NCBI GenBank assembly: GCA_012845835.1 | Contig: JABAKD010000023.1 | Location: 20,570,691-20,634,690 of the forward strand | From: Undaria pinnatifida | Taxonomy: Eukaryota > Sar > Phaeophyceae > Laminariales > Alariaceae | DNA: 64,000 nucleotides | Direction: 5' to 3' | Shown: positions 1 to 11,293 of the stretch, one piece after another | Position numbering within the stretch: position 1 is the first letter of the stretch | How the letters are laid out: each line of letters opens with the position of its first letter | Notes under the pieces: model-generated | Told to the model about the DNA's origin: nothing | Databases searched by the model: none | Seen by the model: only the letters and a program-made list of their open reading frames with translations | Translations under genes and position numbers: made by a program

Positions 1-1254
1 CGTGCGCACCACAACGGCTGATTTCCTACGGCACTCCACTCCTGATGTGTTGATGTGTTTGATATGTCACGTTGATGACATACCACCCCTTAAAATGACA
101 TGCTGGCAGACACATGGCACTGCGGTAACGCAGTCGACGAAACGCTGTTGAACGCGTAGATAAATACTGCATGCGGTCGTTCTGTGCCCTGAAATGGTGC
201 AAATGAGCAATTGAGCACAATCCCTCGTCAGCCGGCAGAGGAGGGAAAAGTGTAAGCATGTGTTGTCTTTTCATGAATAATGTGTACATAGGTGCTGTCT
301 TCTCATGACTTTGCTTAGTGAGCCTACGAGGTGACTAACTTCCAACAAGAAAGAGTAACTACCTGGGTACGTACGTGCAGACCCCGGAAATAGTTAAATG
401 AATGAGATACACCAACTCTGCTATAAGTATATCTGCAGCGGTACTTCAAGTAGTAGACGCATAGTGCATCCATTGCTGTCCATTCACAACCAAAACTGCT
501 GAAAAGCGTGGGAACGCGCTGTGAACATCATGCCCGCTGTCCTTTGATTATTTACCTGGTACCAGATATATCATTTGGAACAGGGCATCACCTTGCACAT
601 GTGACTATCATGCCTGTTATCGTATTGCTTGACGATTGAGACAGGACATGACCTCTTGCACCCGGCCCCGCTTTGTAGCCAGCGGACAAAAATGAGGCAA
701 TAGTGATGAACATACAGCAGTCACCTGGTCCATCGACTTCGCTACACTGCTGTACCAACAGTACTGTACAATGAGTTTGCAGCCGCAAAATCCACAGCCA
801 ATGTACTCATAGTACGCTGTTGTTGACTCTGTGCGTACGGGTGCGACTAGCTTTACATGTATACGAATTACGAGAATAACTCTAAAAGGAAGAATGAACT
901 CATAGCTTACACGCTCGTACGCGAGTGAAACGAACGTGGTTGTATTTGTGTATTGTATAATGCGGCCATGGCAGCCCATAAATAAAGACAACGGGAGCCC
1001 GACAAAGGTGCAATCTTCTGGCTTCTGTTCAGCATGATCCGGTAGTATTTCGAACTCAAGAACACGTTTGGTCTTCAACAGCATGCGTGTATTTATTGGT
1101 GAACGAATTATCATGATACGCGACGGGCACACAGACGGACAGCACGAGCGACAGACGGACAGGGCACGAGCAGCAGACGTACCTGCATGCGATTTAAGAC
1201 CAAACGTAGGACTGTTTTCAAGCACTAGCGGACACATAAATAGCAAATTTCCAG
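1..1254. other. no gene recognised
   Basis: Reading frames on both strands are short and none shows a recognisable domain. I see no RNA gene or structured repeat. The sequence is near 45-50% GC with a few isolated TACCTGGTA-type motifs (one at 553-561). Confidence 0.5.
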
Positions 1255-1275
1255 GTTGTTGTTGTTGTTGTTGTT
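1255..1275 (+). repeat. (GTT)7 microsatellite
   Basis: Seven uninterrupted GTT units. The next 320 bases up to about 1600 hold nothing I can name. Confidence 0.9.
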
Positions 1276-1599
1276 CTCACATTAACTCGCATAATCAAGT
1301 CCGTGGTCACAGGACAGGCTCCAGTCACTCTGGAGCTGAGGAATACCCCAGGGAAAACACACACACAACCCAAGGTGGTACACGCATATATCACAGCTGA
1401 CGCAATTCATGCCTCCACCAGAAACATATAAAAGTGAAATCGGGAGTCAGTCTACGATGTGCCAGGTCCAGGCCGGTGCATACGTCTCACTACTCACGCC
1501 TGAAGAAACCAAATATTCCGATTGCCACCCAAGGAAGATTACCACGTATATATTACACGTAGTATGTGTCACTACGCATACGCACGACAGGCGTAAGTC

Positions 1600-1802
1600 A
1601 ATTGGAGAAAAAGAAACAAAGAAAAGAAAAGAAGATAAAGGAAAGGAAAGAAAAGAGAGAAGAAAAACGAAACAAACGAAACAAAACGAAAAAGACAAAG
1701 AGAAGAAAAATACAAGAAAAGCAAGAAAAGACAAGAAAAGAAAGCAAGGAAAAAAGAAGAGAAAAAAAAGAAAAAAGAAAAAGAAAAAGAAGACAAAAAA
1801 AA
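1600..1802 (+). repeat. purine-rich low-complexity tract
   Basis: About 200 bases made almost only of A and G on the plus strand, in irregular AAAGA/GAAAA units. The Lys/Glu/Arg-rich plus frames and Phe/Ser/Leu-rich minus frames here are by-products of composition. The tract lies just beyond the 3' end of the minus-strand LINE. It is not the simple poly(T) expected of that element's tail read on the plus strand, so I treat it as separate. Confidence 0.75.
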
Positions 1803-1923
1803 ATGTCATACTAGCAGACCCTAGGAACTGGCTAAGGATGGCATTGGGCTAACAGAGGGTATCACGTCCATCATCAATGGCACCTGGGAGAGAACGCAAC
1901 ATGGCGAAGAAGTCAGGGCGGTC

Positions 1924-3660
1924 TTATGCTATCTTGTGACGGCCATTAGAAGGCCCACAACTTTCAATACGATGATGGCCAAACCCAGACTTCAGTCTCT
2001 TGAGCATGACGCTCCCCCTTCCCCCCCTCCCCCCTTCCTCCCTCCCCCCCTCCCCCCTCCCCCCCCATCCCCCCTCCCCCCATCCCCCCTCCCCCCCTCC
2101 CCCCTCCCCCCCTCCCCCCTCCCCCCTTCCCCCCTCCCCCCCTCCCCCAGTCCTCTCCCCGCCCCCCCCCCTTCCCCCTCCCCCCGGCCGCTTAGAGATG
2201 CCAACGGTGGATGGCGCTGCCGCAGCCTTTGCGCGTCGCTCTGCAGCTTTGCGTCTCTCCGTTTCATGCCAATTCCGCATGAACAACTCGGCTCCCTCCT
2301 CTACTCCTCGAAACCATCCGCCAGCCTTCTGAGCAGCCTTTCGCCATCCTTCGAGTTTCATTTCAAAGACCGACATATCCTCCTTCAGATGATCCATCCA
2401 GTCTTTCTCTTGCCCCCCTGAATAGCCCTTACCCCCAACAAACTCCCCAAACATCACCCTCTGTGGCAGACGCTCCTCCCCCATACGTGCCACGAATCCC
2501 GCAAACAAAATCCTCCGTTTGCGCACTATCGCCTCAACGCTTTCGGAATCTGTCCGGGCAAGCGCGTCGGCGTACGATAGGGTGTGGTCGTCGCGCTTCC
2601 GTTTCCGCCATCCAAGGCATCGGAGGAGCATGGAGCGGTGAACCCGTCGTAGCCTGTCATAGTCAGGCTTCTTCGGGCTCCACGTCATGCAACCGTAAAG
2701 CAGTGTCTCGACCACCTCAGCTTTCAGCAACCGCACCTTCAACCGTAAACGCACACCCGGGCGATCATAGATTTCCATCTTGTACCGCTGGAAGCACGCC
2801 CAGGCCCTCTGAAGACGCCGCGTTATTTCAATGGCAAGGTCTTTGTCTGCGGTGATAGCCCCGCCCAAGTATACAAACTGGATAGTTTGCTTGTATATCT
2901 GACCGGCTGCATTGATCGTGAAGGACACCTTCCCCCTACCTTTGGTTTCCAGGCACATTATCTCTGTTTTTGCCTCGGATACTGTAAGCCCGAACGACGA
3001 GCACGCAGTCACGATCGCCGTCATCATCCTCTCCAGCCCTTCTGATGATCGCGATACGATGCCCGCATCGTCCGCGTACAGCATACCCCACAATCTCTGC
3101 ACCCCCTCCCCCTGTTTCCCCCTCCGTCCGTCGACTCTGCCTGTGCGTGAATTGCCCTTCTTCTCGCCTTCCTCCTTTCGCTGGCGCTGCACCATGTTGT
3201 CCGTGATGGCTGCATCAGCGAGGAAGAAAAACATGTTGAACAGCAGAGGCGCGAGCACGCATCCTTGCCTGAGACCTTGCCCCACGTCGAACTTATCCGA
3301 GCACTCTCCATCATCCAGCCGCACGCATGCTTGCATACCGTCGTGGAATTGGCGGATGACGGCGAGCATTCTCGGTGGCACGCCAAAACGAGCAAGGACA
3401 TCCCACAAAAGGCTTCGGTCGACGGAGTCGTATGTTTTGGTGAGGTCGATAAAGCACATGTCCAAGGGGGTGTCCTTCTTCCGCGCCAGTTCCTGCAGTC
3501 GTCGTACTACGAACACCATGTCAACCGTCGAGCGTTGGGGTCTGAACCCACACTGTTCCTCCGGCAGAATGTTCTCGCGTTCGCAATAGTCACTCAGGCG
3601 ACCCGCGATGACTTTGAGGAGTACTTTGCCGGCGTGAGCCACGAGGGCCACACCTGACAC
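1924..3660 (-). pseudogene. 5'-truncated non-LTR (LINE) reverse transcriptase
   Basis: This is a 578-codon open frame of a LINE polyprotein that would copy element RNA into DNA at a nicked target. Visible RT blocks are GFRPQRST (residues 38-45), FIDLTKTYD (motif A, about 70-78), [10 protein letters not shown] (motif B, about 129-138) and YADD (motif C, about 195-198). An insert of about 50 hydrophilic residues, rich in Lys, Arg, Glu and Gly, separates motifs B and C. Downstream come the FVYLGG block and the Arg-rich thumb region typical of RTE/CR1-like elements. The frame opens at a GTG right after a stop, there is no ATG, and the endonuclease and the N-terminal part of RT are absent, so the copy is 5' truncated as LINEs usually are. 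The C-terminus runs into a Gly/Glu/Arg-rich tail encoded by a C-rich tract. The RT assignment is secure; the clade is not. Confidence 0.88.
2010..2190 (+). repeat. C-rich (CCCCCCTC)n tract inside the LINE ORF
   Basis: About 180 bases of C-runs interrupted by T on the plus strand. In the LINE frame on the minus strand this codes for a repeating Gly-Glu-Gly-Gly-Arg tail and does not break the frame. Pro-rich plus-strand frames across it are artefacts. It probably grew by slippage after insertion. Confidence 0.85.
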
Positions 3661-4299
3661 TCAAAGCGGCCCATCTCTCCGTTTTCCGAGCAACCAGAGA
3701 CTCACACAACATAATACCTAGTATACCTAGTATACGTCACGGTAGGTACCATCGTCGAGCATCGGGCATGCTCCAAGTGTGATTCCAAGCCCCGCGCATT
3801 GTACGAGCTTTGAACATAACTGACATGCGAGCCCCTACATACGTGGTTTAACCATATACCGTACGACAACATGATGCCCGTAGCGGCACCGCAGCATGGT
3901 ACACATATGATACGGTGCAGCAGCATGCGATAGCAAGCATGCCCCCGGTAAATGCGTACGAGCGCCTTGCATTCATGCCAAAACCTACCCGACCACAGGC
4001 ACGCTGTATCACAACTAACAAAAACACTGCACTACAGTAGCGGTGTAGTCTATACTAGGCATGCCAGGTACCGGGAATACAATAACGAAACATTCACGAT
4101 TATGTTCGACTGCTATTATTTCAGAATATACCATACTGCTGTACGTATATTACGAGTATGAATCAGCAAGGGGTTAAAAAGTAGCGTCTCTTGTGTACGC
4201 CTGGTATCTATTCTACGTTACGTATAGGAACCGTGTACTGCTGCTTTGCTCTGGTGCTATAATACCAGGTACTAGTTTTTTTACCTACATCCTTCACAA
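3661..4299. other. no gene recognised
   Basis: No frame with domain similarity and no RNA gene. A TACCAGGTA motif lies at 4263-4271. Confidence 0.45.
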
Positions 4300-4405
4300 G
4301 GGTATACACACCCCATAACACGCGCGATCGAGGTATGACACGCAGCCTGCAAAGCTGAGTTTTGATCAAAACATTTTTTGGTCGATCTCACAGCTGAAGT
4401 GTATT
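4300..4405 (+). repeat. dispersed repeat fragment (copy of the 28117/52615 family)
   Basis: Diverged relative of the segments at 28117-28310 and 52615-52825. Shared elements, in order, are an ACACACCC block, a CACGCGCGATC block, a GCAAAG(A/C)TGAGT block and CGATCTCACAGCTG. From the last block to about 5255 (850 bases) I see no gene. Confidence 0.55.
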
Positions 4406-5259
4406 TTTTCTTTTTTTTCAATACTAGTTTTTACCCAGAGTCGGTAGCGACAGGTACAAAGAACTTAGTTCACACGTATGTCCCATTTTTTGTCCACATC
4501 GATGAATGACACGCACAATTGATACAGTATACTCGTACTCATGTGAACCACCCCCTTCCCAGAACAGTGAGCCTCAAGCACAAATAACATAGTCCATACA
4601 TGTTAACGCCCCCCCCTGTATCTTTGTGGTGTGGTATCATGCCAACGTGTGAATACTCTCAACTTGTTTCGGGAAAAACAAACAGGAAGAAAAAAACAGA
4701 ATGATGTGCAGATATATATTTGATATATGCATTCTCTCGCCATGTGTTGTATGTGAGTAGCCCTGTATGTGTGGATAGCTCAGTTTTCGTGTAAGCACAC
4801 ACCTCTGCCCTTACTTGTACATTCGGACTCGTTTTCATTAGTAATACTTCATCCAACGTAAACTCGACAAGTATGTGGGATCGTATCTCCGGGTGAGGTG
4901 CCTGGTTAAGGTGTTTTTTCCTCTGTACGGTATTTTTAGTATGAGGCACAGTATCTCTGGGTGAGCTGCCTGGTTACGGCGCTTTTCGTCTAGATGCTCA
5001 AAATAGGCGACCTTAATTCCAGTATGTGACCCTTATCCTTTTAGAAGACCTTAATTCCGGTATGTGCCCCTTATCCTCGGGATGAAGTACCTGGTTGCGG
5101 AACCTTTTCGTCTATAACCGGATATATGATATTTTCATCGTTTGCCGTGCACGACTTGTTGTTCCGTCGTGCGACCCGCATACACCACCACTCAGGGCGA
5201 CCTTTCATCCCAGGAGCTTTTATCAGTTTTTCGCTCGCATGTCCGATGAAATATCGTCG

Positions 5260-5605
5260 TAAATCTCAGGGTTCAGGTCGGGATAAATCCCGACGTCAAA
5301 ATCCCACCCTAGTAGGCGGGATCCGGGATACCGGCATATCCCGGCATATTTAGGTGGTCCCGGATACCGCCGAAGGCGGTACCGGCAAAAAACGCAGTCC
5401 CGGTAACCGTTTAAAATATCCCGAGAAATGGCACTAGGGCCCGGATGAACCCACGTGATTTTCGAGTCCCGGATACCGCCCAAAGGGTACCGGCATATTG
5501 CAATCCCGGCAAAAAAGTACCGGTTCATTTTAGAGTACCGGATACCGCCCAAAATGTACCGGCATGTTGAAATCCCGGCAAAAAAGTACCGGTATAATGG
5601 ATTGC
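5260..5605 (+). repeat. degenerate tandem repeat built on CCGGATACCGCC
   Basis: The motif CCGGATACCGCC recurs at 5360, 5469 and 5538, with looser relatives from about 5290. The last two units are 69 bp apart and also share ATCCCGGCAAAAAAGTACCGG-like spacers. This is a decayed minisatellite; no coding sense is visible. Confidence 0.75.
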
Positions 5606-5621
5606 CGGGATTTCGTGCACT

Positions 5622-5690
5622 TCTTCACTGGCCGAGTGGTCTGGGAGATGGTATGTAACTATAAGATCTAAGTGCGGGGTTCGTTTCCTT
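5622..5690 (+). tRNA. tRNA-like sequence (degenerate, Ser/Leu type)
   Basis: TGGCCGAGTGGTC (5629-5641) is a good pol III A box of the Ser/Leu D-arm type, and GGTTCGTTTCC (5678-5688) is a near-consensus B box. The 49-base spacing is a little short for a long-variable-arm tRNA, and I could not close a clean acceptor stem. It is more likely a tRNA relic or SINE head than a working tRNA. T-rich DNA follows at 5698-5750. Confidence 0.4.
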
Positions 5691-5765
5691 CCAAACAGTT
5701 TTTTTTTTGTCTTTCGAGTTTTTTTTTTCATCCTGCAGAAGTTTTTTTTTACATCGTCACTTCAC

Positions 5766-6305
5766 AGCACAGCAGCAGCGGCACCGAGAGGTGGTGGCGT
5801 ATCATAGTTGGTTCGAGCATCGCAGGCTACGATCAAAGCAATCAGCTACAGCAACCACACGCGCATAGAGTTTCGGGCTGCTGCTAGGGAGCTGGACTGG
5901 TGCTGGGCGGCAGGGTCGTAGCGTTGTGCTCTGTGCACGGTGTCTGTTGAATTTGTAAGCTGTGCTTTCATGCCTGAAAACTTGAAACATCTCACGTGGT
6001 ATGGTACGATATCATACAATGTACACCAACATGGACATAACTACGAGGACCGTTTAATTACTAATATGAAATTGAAACGATCCTTACCAAAGTGGCCCTT
6101 TACATCTGCATGTCTCTTGACAGAGGCAGCAGCAGCACCGAGAGTTGGTGGCGTATAGGGCATCGTAGGCTCCGATCAAAGCAATCAGCAACTACAACAA
6201 TTGCAGCCACACGCGCACTGAGTTGCAGGCTGCTGCTGCTAGGGGGCTGGACTTCTGCTGGGCGTGTGGCGTGTGGCTGCGCGCTCCGGCTCTGCGCCCG
6301 GTGCC
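5766..6305 (+). repeat. diverged direct duplication of about 165 bp
   Basis: Segments at about 5766-5930 and 6122-6300 are two copies of one sequence. They share CACCGAGAG.TGGTGGCGTAT, then GATCAAAGCAATCAGC, then CACACGCGCA, then GGCTGCTGCT and GGGAGCTGGACT-like blocks in the same order and orientation. Unrelated sequence of about 190 bp lies between. No gene is seen in the copies. Confidence 0.75.
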
Positions 6306-6898
6306 TTTGCGTGTGTTACTGCTCGCGCCTAGAGAGATAGGCTTTCCCGGTTCGGGGTGTGCACTAAAGTGTCCCCGCAAAATAGAGCCGGTGCGCGCGC
6401 CTTTGCGGGCCGAGCGCGCGGGCCGTCATTGCCGGGCGGGCGCGGGAGGCACGGACGGCCCCGGCGCCGGTCCCCGTCCCGAAGCTTTTGGGATTGAGCG
6501 CACGACCCTGGCGAAGATACTCCGAGAGTACAAAAAACTGCAAAGTCATAAACGTTTGTATACGAGTACGTGTAGTAATGCTGCTGCTGTGTATGAATGA
6601 GTACCGTTTTCAAGTAGACCTGGGAGAGGGAAACAGCAGAAGAACCAAATGAGAGCGATAGATAGCGATAATAGTCGAACTATCTGGGCCGGCTTCCCTC
6701 CATCGCTTTACCGGTAATTTGGAGTGGTCAACTGCTGCGCCACTTTTTATTGCGCCTGACACATTGTGACGATCTTTGTTTTTTTTTTCTTGTGTTTTCT
6801 TTCTCTTCGTTGTAAGCTAAAAGCGTGTTTGTTTGTATTGCAGCTCTTGGCAGTACTTTGTCAATTTACGTCCTATGGTACTACATGCTTAGCCTTTA
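6306..6898. other. no gene recognised; GC-rich patch
   Basis: A GC-rich stretch at about 6360-6500 stands out from its surroundings, but no frame carries a recognisable domain on either strand. Confidence 0.4.
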
Positions 6899-7232
6899 CG
6901 GGCGTGCGCGGAACCGCAAGCGGGCGTCAGCCCGCCTTGGTGAAGCCTGCCTCTGCGCAGTATTGTATATTACGATGTTCATATCATAACGAGCGAGGGG
7001 TACACGTACTCGTATATTATACGCACGGTAGCTGATATCTCGATAATAATCTCTACGGCCGCTGCTTGTACCACCTTCAAGAACTGCAATGCCAGCTATC
7101 GAATCAGAGTTATCGTGCTTGAACTTGTAATAAATCACATAGTTTATACGACGGGCACTGCTTTTTTGCACGTATACAAGGGCGGCTTTGCCGCGGCGGG
7201 CTGACGCCCGCCTGCGGCTCCGCGCATGCCCG
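6899..7232. mobile_element. MITE-like element with 38-bp terminal inverted repeats
   Basis: The left end (6899-6936) and the reverse complement of the right end (7195-7232) match at 35 of 38 positions by eye. Both start CGGGC(G/A)TGCGCGG and end with the identical 17-mer GCGGGCGTCAGCCCGCC, itself nearly palindromic. The 334-bp length, long inverted repeats and absence of an ORF fit a non-autonomous DNA transposon. I found no clear target-site duplication, so a simple inverted duplication remains possible. Confidence 0.55.
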
Positions 7233-7759
7233 GCATGGCCAGGGATGTGAAGGGCAGACAGGCAAAAAAGGCACTACGTACCGCCAAGGGGTTTAGGAAA
7301 ATAAAAAAGGGACAGAGCGTACTGCCAAGGGGTTGAGGAAAATAGAAAAAAAAAGGGTCACTTAGTAGTGTAACTAAATAATGGGGAGTTCAGAAGGTAA
7401 CAAATGCAGCTGACACCCGGAAAAGTTAGGAGAAGTCAAACGTGCATGCAACCTACATTCTTGCATAAAAGCCGAAAGAAAACCAAAATGCAGCACAGTT
7501 ATTATTAATGTGAAAATGGCGCATGGACACGACACCATCACCGAACATCCCATGCGCTGCGAGTCACAGGCGTGCGTTAACACAGTACTGCTACTCCCAC
7601 TACCACAGCCACGACCACAGCTGCTGCTGCTTCAATGCGAGGGTATCAAAACCAAACTACCGCTTACTGCTGTGCTAGCATATCCCTTGGCGAAAAAGAA
7701 CGATCGGTATTAAGCAATGGTGGTGAAAATCGGGGTTTGAACCCCAATTTGCGAATAGT
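7233..7759. other. no gene recognised
   Basis: The short motif CCGCCAAGGGGTT / TGCCAAGGGGTT occurs twice (about 7281 and 7322). Nothing else is identifiable. Confidence 0.4.
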
Positions 7760-8166
7760 TCTGTATCCCAACTACACTACTACTGGTGCCAGGTATCCCA
7801 TGCCCCATCGCCGCGCAGCATGGTTCTAATGGAACCTCCAAAAACTGCGGTGGTTCTGAGCTAATTCTAGTGTATCCCAAGTAAACAACTGCTGTGCCAG
7901 ATTCCCACGCCCCACCGTCGCGCAGCACAGTAGAGTTAATGGAACCCCAACTCTGCCATGGTTATATGCCAGGGTTTATCAAGTAAGCAACTACTGTACG
8001 CCAGTGTATCTTAAAAAAAGCAACTACTGTGCCAGATATGAGTTATCTGCCAGTGTATCTCGACTAAGCAACTGCGCAGCACGAACACGATAAGTGCCAT
8101 GGGTTTGTGTCGCTGTATCCCAACAAAGCAAATACTGCTGTGCCAGATATCCCATGCCCCATCGGT
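7760..8166 (+). repeat. degenerate tandem array, unit about 50-110 bp
   Basis: A core of TATCCCAA..AAGCAACTACTG then TGCCAGATATCCCATGCCCC recurs with decay at about 7765, 7872, 7975, 8007, 8057 and 8116. Some units also keep a CGCGCAGCA segment. Unit length is irregular through deletion. No coding sense. Confidence 0.7.
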
Positions 8167-8374
8167 TTTTTGCTTGTAAAATTATTCTGCACGTGTAATT
8201 TCAACAACAGCAGGAGTGGCAGCTGCGCCAGTTCGACGGCAGCAAGCAGCACTTCCAGTGTAATAATAGGCATGCAATGATATTTTCACTTTGGTTTGAG
8301 TTGGTACATGAATAACAAAAAAAAAGAGGGGGGGGGGAACTATATGTAAAAGAGTATCGATCAATGTACACACC

Positions 8375-8740
8375 GAGCGGGGCTCGAACCAAGAGAAAAT
8401 AAAACAAAGAAGCAAACTTGATAAAATTGTAGATTTGACCGAGATTCGAGCTCGCGTCAGATCGATTAGCAATCGCTCGGGGCGATCGCTCAACCTGCTG
8501 TTGCACGGTAGCTAATGAGCCAATTTTTTGTGTTTTATACCTACGACTACGCACTTGACTTTTCGCAATAAAAATTTCGAAAAAAACACGAATTTGCACC
8601 AGTTGCCGCTACACGAAGCGAGAACGGCCGAGGCCGACCCTGGCAGGGTCGGGAGAGTCGAGCAAGGTGAGGCACGTCCAGGAAACAACACCCCGAGAGG
8701 TGGAGCTCATCTCGGACACCACTCTAAATCTGGTCTAAAT
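8375..8740 (-). repeat. SINE-like repeat with tRNA-Ser(GCU)-like part, copy 1
   Basis: The block at about 8600-8716 (AGGGTCGGGAGAGTCGAGCA core, then CCAGGAAACA and CCGAGAGGTGGA blocks) recurs at 55214-55325. In both copies, reading the minus strand, this block is followed about 100-150 bases later by a tRNA-like sequence and then by T-rich DNA. A second B-box-like motif (GGTTCGAGCCCC, minus) lies at 8385-8396. The arrangement suggests a tRNA-derived retroposon family. Confidence 0.55.
8430..8505 (-). tRNA. tRNA-Ser(GCU)-like sequence
   Basis: On the minus strand GGTTGAGCGATC resembles the serine D arm/A box, a TTGCTAA anticodon loop gives anticodon GCU (8468-8470) with flanking CGA/TCG pairs, and GAGCTCGAATCTC is the T arm/B box. 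The outer base pair of the T stem and parts of the acceptor do not pair. I read it as a tRNA-Ser-derived pseudogene or SINE head. Confidence 0.45.
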
Positions 8741-9694
8741 GGGAGCTTTCGGATGCTCTTGTGCAACCTCTGGATAATCCCCCGTGTATCTATACCAGTA
8801 GTTGTATTTTCTACCCGGTACGTACATACGAGCGAAAGAACGCGGGTGATTTGTGATGTTGTTGCCCTGTAGGTCACGAAGCCCGAGAGACGGGCACCCC
8901 GGAGGCATCCACTGTGGTCACCGACACAGTGGGCTCGCCAGCAAAACCAGGGAAGTGTATTTTTTCCCCCGCATAAACAAGGAAGTATTTTTTTTCGGCC
9001 CATATCCAACGCGTACATACATGTGAGATACTGTGAACGAAAAAGAAGTTCTGCTCTAAGAAATATTGTGCTGATACAGAAATTTAAAACAAAAAATGTT
9101 TTTTAAACATGAATGGGATGCCAACAGAAATTAGTATGCACCAGGACGTAGAATAGCCGTCGCGCGCGCACCACGCAAACCACTCGCCGGAGGGCGTGCT
9201 GCGGCCCTGGCACCACGAGCCGAAGGTGAGGTGCGCCCACCCGCCAGCCCCCCCCGGGGGGGCGTTAGACCCCGATTGTTCTGGACATATATACGTCAAT
9301 ATACTCAAACAATGCCGGGTTACCCTCTTATCCTATGATCTTGTAGGCACGGGCCCGACTGGCTTGGAATAGTATGAAATTTGCAAAGAAACAATGACAA
9401 CATTGCGAGCATTAAGCACATGACCATGCAACGACCACAAAACGGATTGTGGAGTCCCGGCAAGGTTTGCCTGTTGGATGCAGGTTCTCGTTTCCACTCA
9501 CATGCGTGTTACATACGCAAAAAAAGGCGAGCAGTCTAATTCCTTGCGGGTGAAGTCTGATAAGGGCTCGGGCCACAAGCCTCGCCCTGCAGCTGTGTCT
9601 ACCTGTCGATTAAGGCTTTTTTACGGCGACCCCCCCCTCCAAAAAAAAACTAGAGGCTTTCCACCCCGAGTAAGACCCCAGGAAATACTCAAAC
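8741..9694. other. no gene recognised
   Basis: No domain-bearing frame. A short C/G cluster lies at 9245-9265. Confidence 0.4.
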
Positions 9695-9900
9695 GCTTTT
9701 ACCGCGAAAAAACAACCCAAAATGCCTCCAAATGTTTGTCACGGCGAAAACACCTCCAAGAGAAGCCCCCAAAACTTGAACGTTTTTTACGGCGAAAAAT
9801 ACTCCGAAAACCGCCGGCAATTTTAAAGTCGCCTGCGGCAAAACAGACTAACATTTTTGTTCGCGAAAATAACTCGCACATGTTTTTCACCTACAGCAAA
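9695..9900 (+). repeat. degenerate GGCGAAAA-type repeat
   Basis: The unit (A/C)CGGCGAAAAA or CGCGAAAA recurs about six times at irregular 20-50 base spacing with A/C-rich spacers. Probably a decayed minisatellite; the Lys/Pro-rich frame across it is not convincing as protein. Confidence 0.5.
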
Positions 9901-10104
9901 AAGTGAGGCGGCGCTCCAAACCGTCACGCGGCAACACCTCGACTCCGCCTGGTGGAACGCTGCACGCATTTCCGACGCAATGTGTGCGCCAGCGCAATAT
10001 TTCACCACCTATTTTACGCCCTGTTTCACATCTACAAACACCCGTCGTCAATATACCAGTAGCAGCCATTGTACTCAATCAACAAGTCTTGAGCACCAGT
10101 AATT

Positions 10105-10325
10105 TTCAATGATTCAGTGCCTAGAGTACGAGGAACTGAAATCATTGAGCACTCGCGAGTACCCAGAGTACGAAGAACTGAAACAACTGAGTACTCCTAA
10201 CTCCTAGAGTACCAGGAGCCGAAAACATTGGGTGCTCGCGAATCCCAAGACCAAAAACTGAAATGACTGAGTTCAGCGAGTCCCAAGAGTACAAACAGCT
10301 GAGTATGACTGGTACTCGCTGGTAC
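10105..10325 (+). repeat. degenerate tandem repeat around GAGTAC..GAACTGAAA
   Basis: Four to five imperfect units of about 50-55 bp share AGAGTAC, GAACTGAAA and CTGAGTACTC blocks. It lies just upstream of the kinase-gene 5' flank. Confidence 0.65.
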
Positions 10326-10379
10326 TGCCACTCTGACGAGATTGCGTTGTTTTTTTATACCCTGACACCATTTTGCTGG

Positions 10380-10454
10380 TAATTGTTTCGGCCCGAAAAA
10401 TTATCTACACACAGCAGACAAGGCGCAAGGTCACAAAAAGCCATTAGCGACAAT
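10380..10454 (+). other. displaced 5' flank of the CK1 gene, ending in target duplication ACAAT
   Basis: The bases ACAAT at 10450-10454 abut the 5' LTR and are repeated at 14669-14673 directly after the 3' LTR, where they run into the kinase ATG. The sequence left of 10450 is therefore the original upstream DNA of the CK1-like gene, now 4.2 kb away from it. Confidence 0.7.
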
Positions 10455-11175
10455 CGTGAGAAACTGGTCATTAGCAATAGCACCATGGCCCCATACTTTA
10501 CGGATGTTGGATGCGTACATCGATTGTCGTGGAGTATGATGGTACTCGCGTACGTACAAGAACTTTTATATTATCCTGTGGCATGTGCAAGGTAGAAAGA
10601 GTAGAATATCGTTGTTATGGTCCCTTGCGGTGGATGTTCTGATATGTGCGTCTTTGTGGAGAGCCATCCAGTGGCAATGTTTTTATTGATGCTAGGGTCA
10701 GTCATGTACTACTCTGTGGTATAGTATCAAAGGAAGAGTAGCAACTCTTGTGTTGGTTGGTATATGGCATACCTGGTATAGATTATAACGGAATACCCGC
10801 ATATAAGAATATGAATGCCGTGTGTGGTAAGATAGGTCAAATGGCGAATAGTATGGCATACGAGTATCTGTGAGTGCTTATGGAATTGAGACGAGGAGGA
10901 GTTTGGACTCGGGACGGGTGGCCCCCTCTTGGTCACTTCGCTAGACTTCGCTGGACTTAACTGAACCTCTCTTGACTTATCTTTTCTGGTCTGCACTTGG
11001 CTTGACTTCACTGGACTTGACTTTGTTCCCACTTCGTTTCGACTTCCCTCTTCCCACCGTCCTCTCCGGGGGGGTCGATAATAGTACACACCTTTCTACG
11101 TCTTCTGGCCGCGCCCATGGCGGCTCTGGGTATGTTTCGCCTACGGTTGTGATTCACGCGCGGGATTTCCTCTTA
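10455..11175 (+). repeat. 5' LTR
   Basis: Matches 13932-14668 nearly base for base. It begins CGTGAGAAA where the 3' copy has TGTGAGAAA, implying one T-to-C change in the terminal TG, and ends CCTCTTA. It contains a GACTT-rich microsatellite region (about 10940-11025). It would carry promoter and polyadenylation signals, though I could not fix them. Confidence 0.8.
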
Positions 11176-11178
11176 TGC

Positions 11179-11193
11179 TGGCATTTGACATTG
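11179..11193 (+). promoter_or_regulatory. candidate primer-binding site
   Basis: TGGCATTTGACATTG begins 3 nt after the 5' LTR. Most tRNA-primed elements start their binding site with TGG here, complementary to the tRNA CCA end. I did not identify the matching tRNA. Confidence 0.4.
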
Positions 11194-11293
11194 AAATCAA
11201 GTCAACAGAAACTCGTGCTGGGGTTGCAACGTAGTGGGTATCGGATGACTACGGGTGACCCACGAAGACTAAGGCAGGACGTGCGCGGGTGAG

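Noticed and set aside
1409..1852. Lys-rich 147-codon ORF
   Set aside because: Produced by the A/G-rich low-complexity tract at 1600-1802.
2912..3589. 225-codon plus-strand open frame
   Set aside because: Antisense of the LINE reverse transcriptase.
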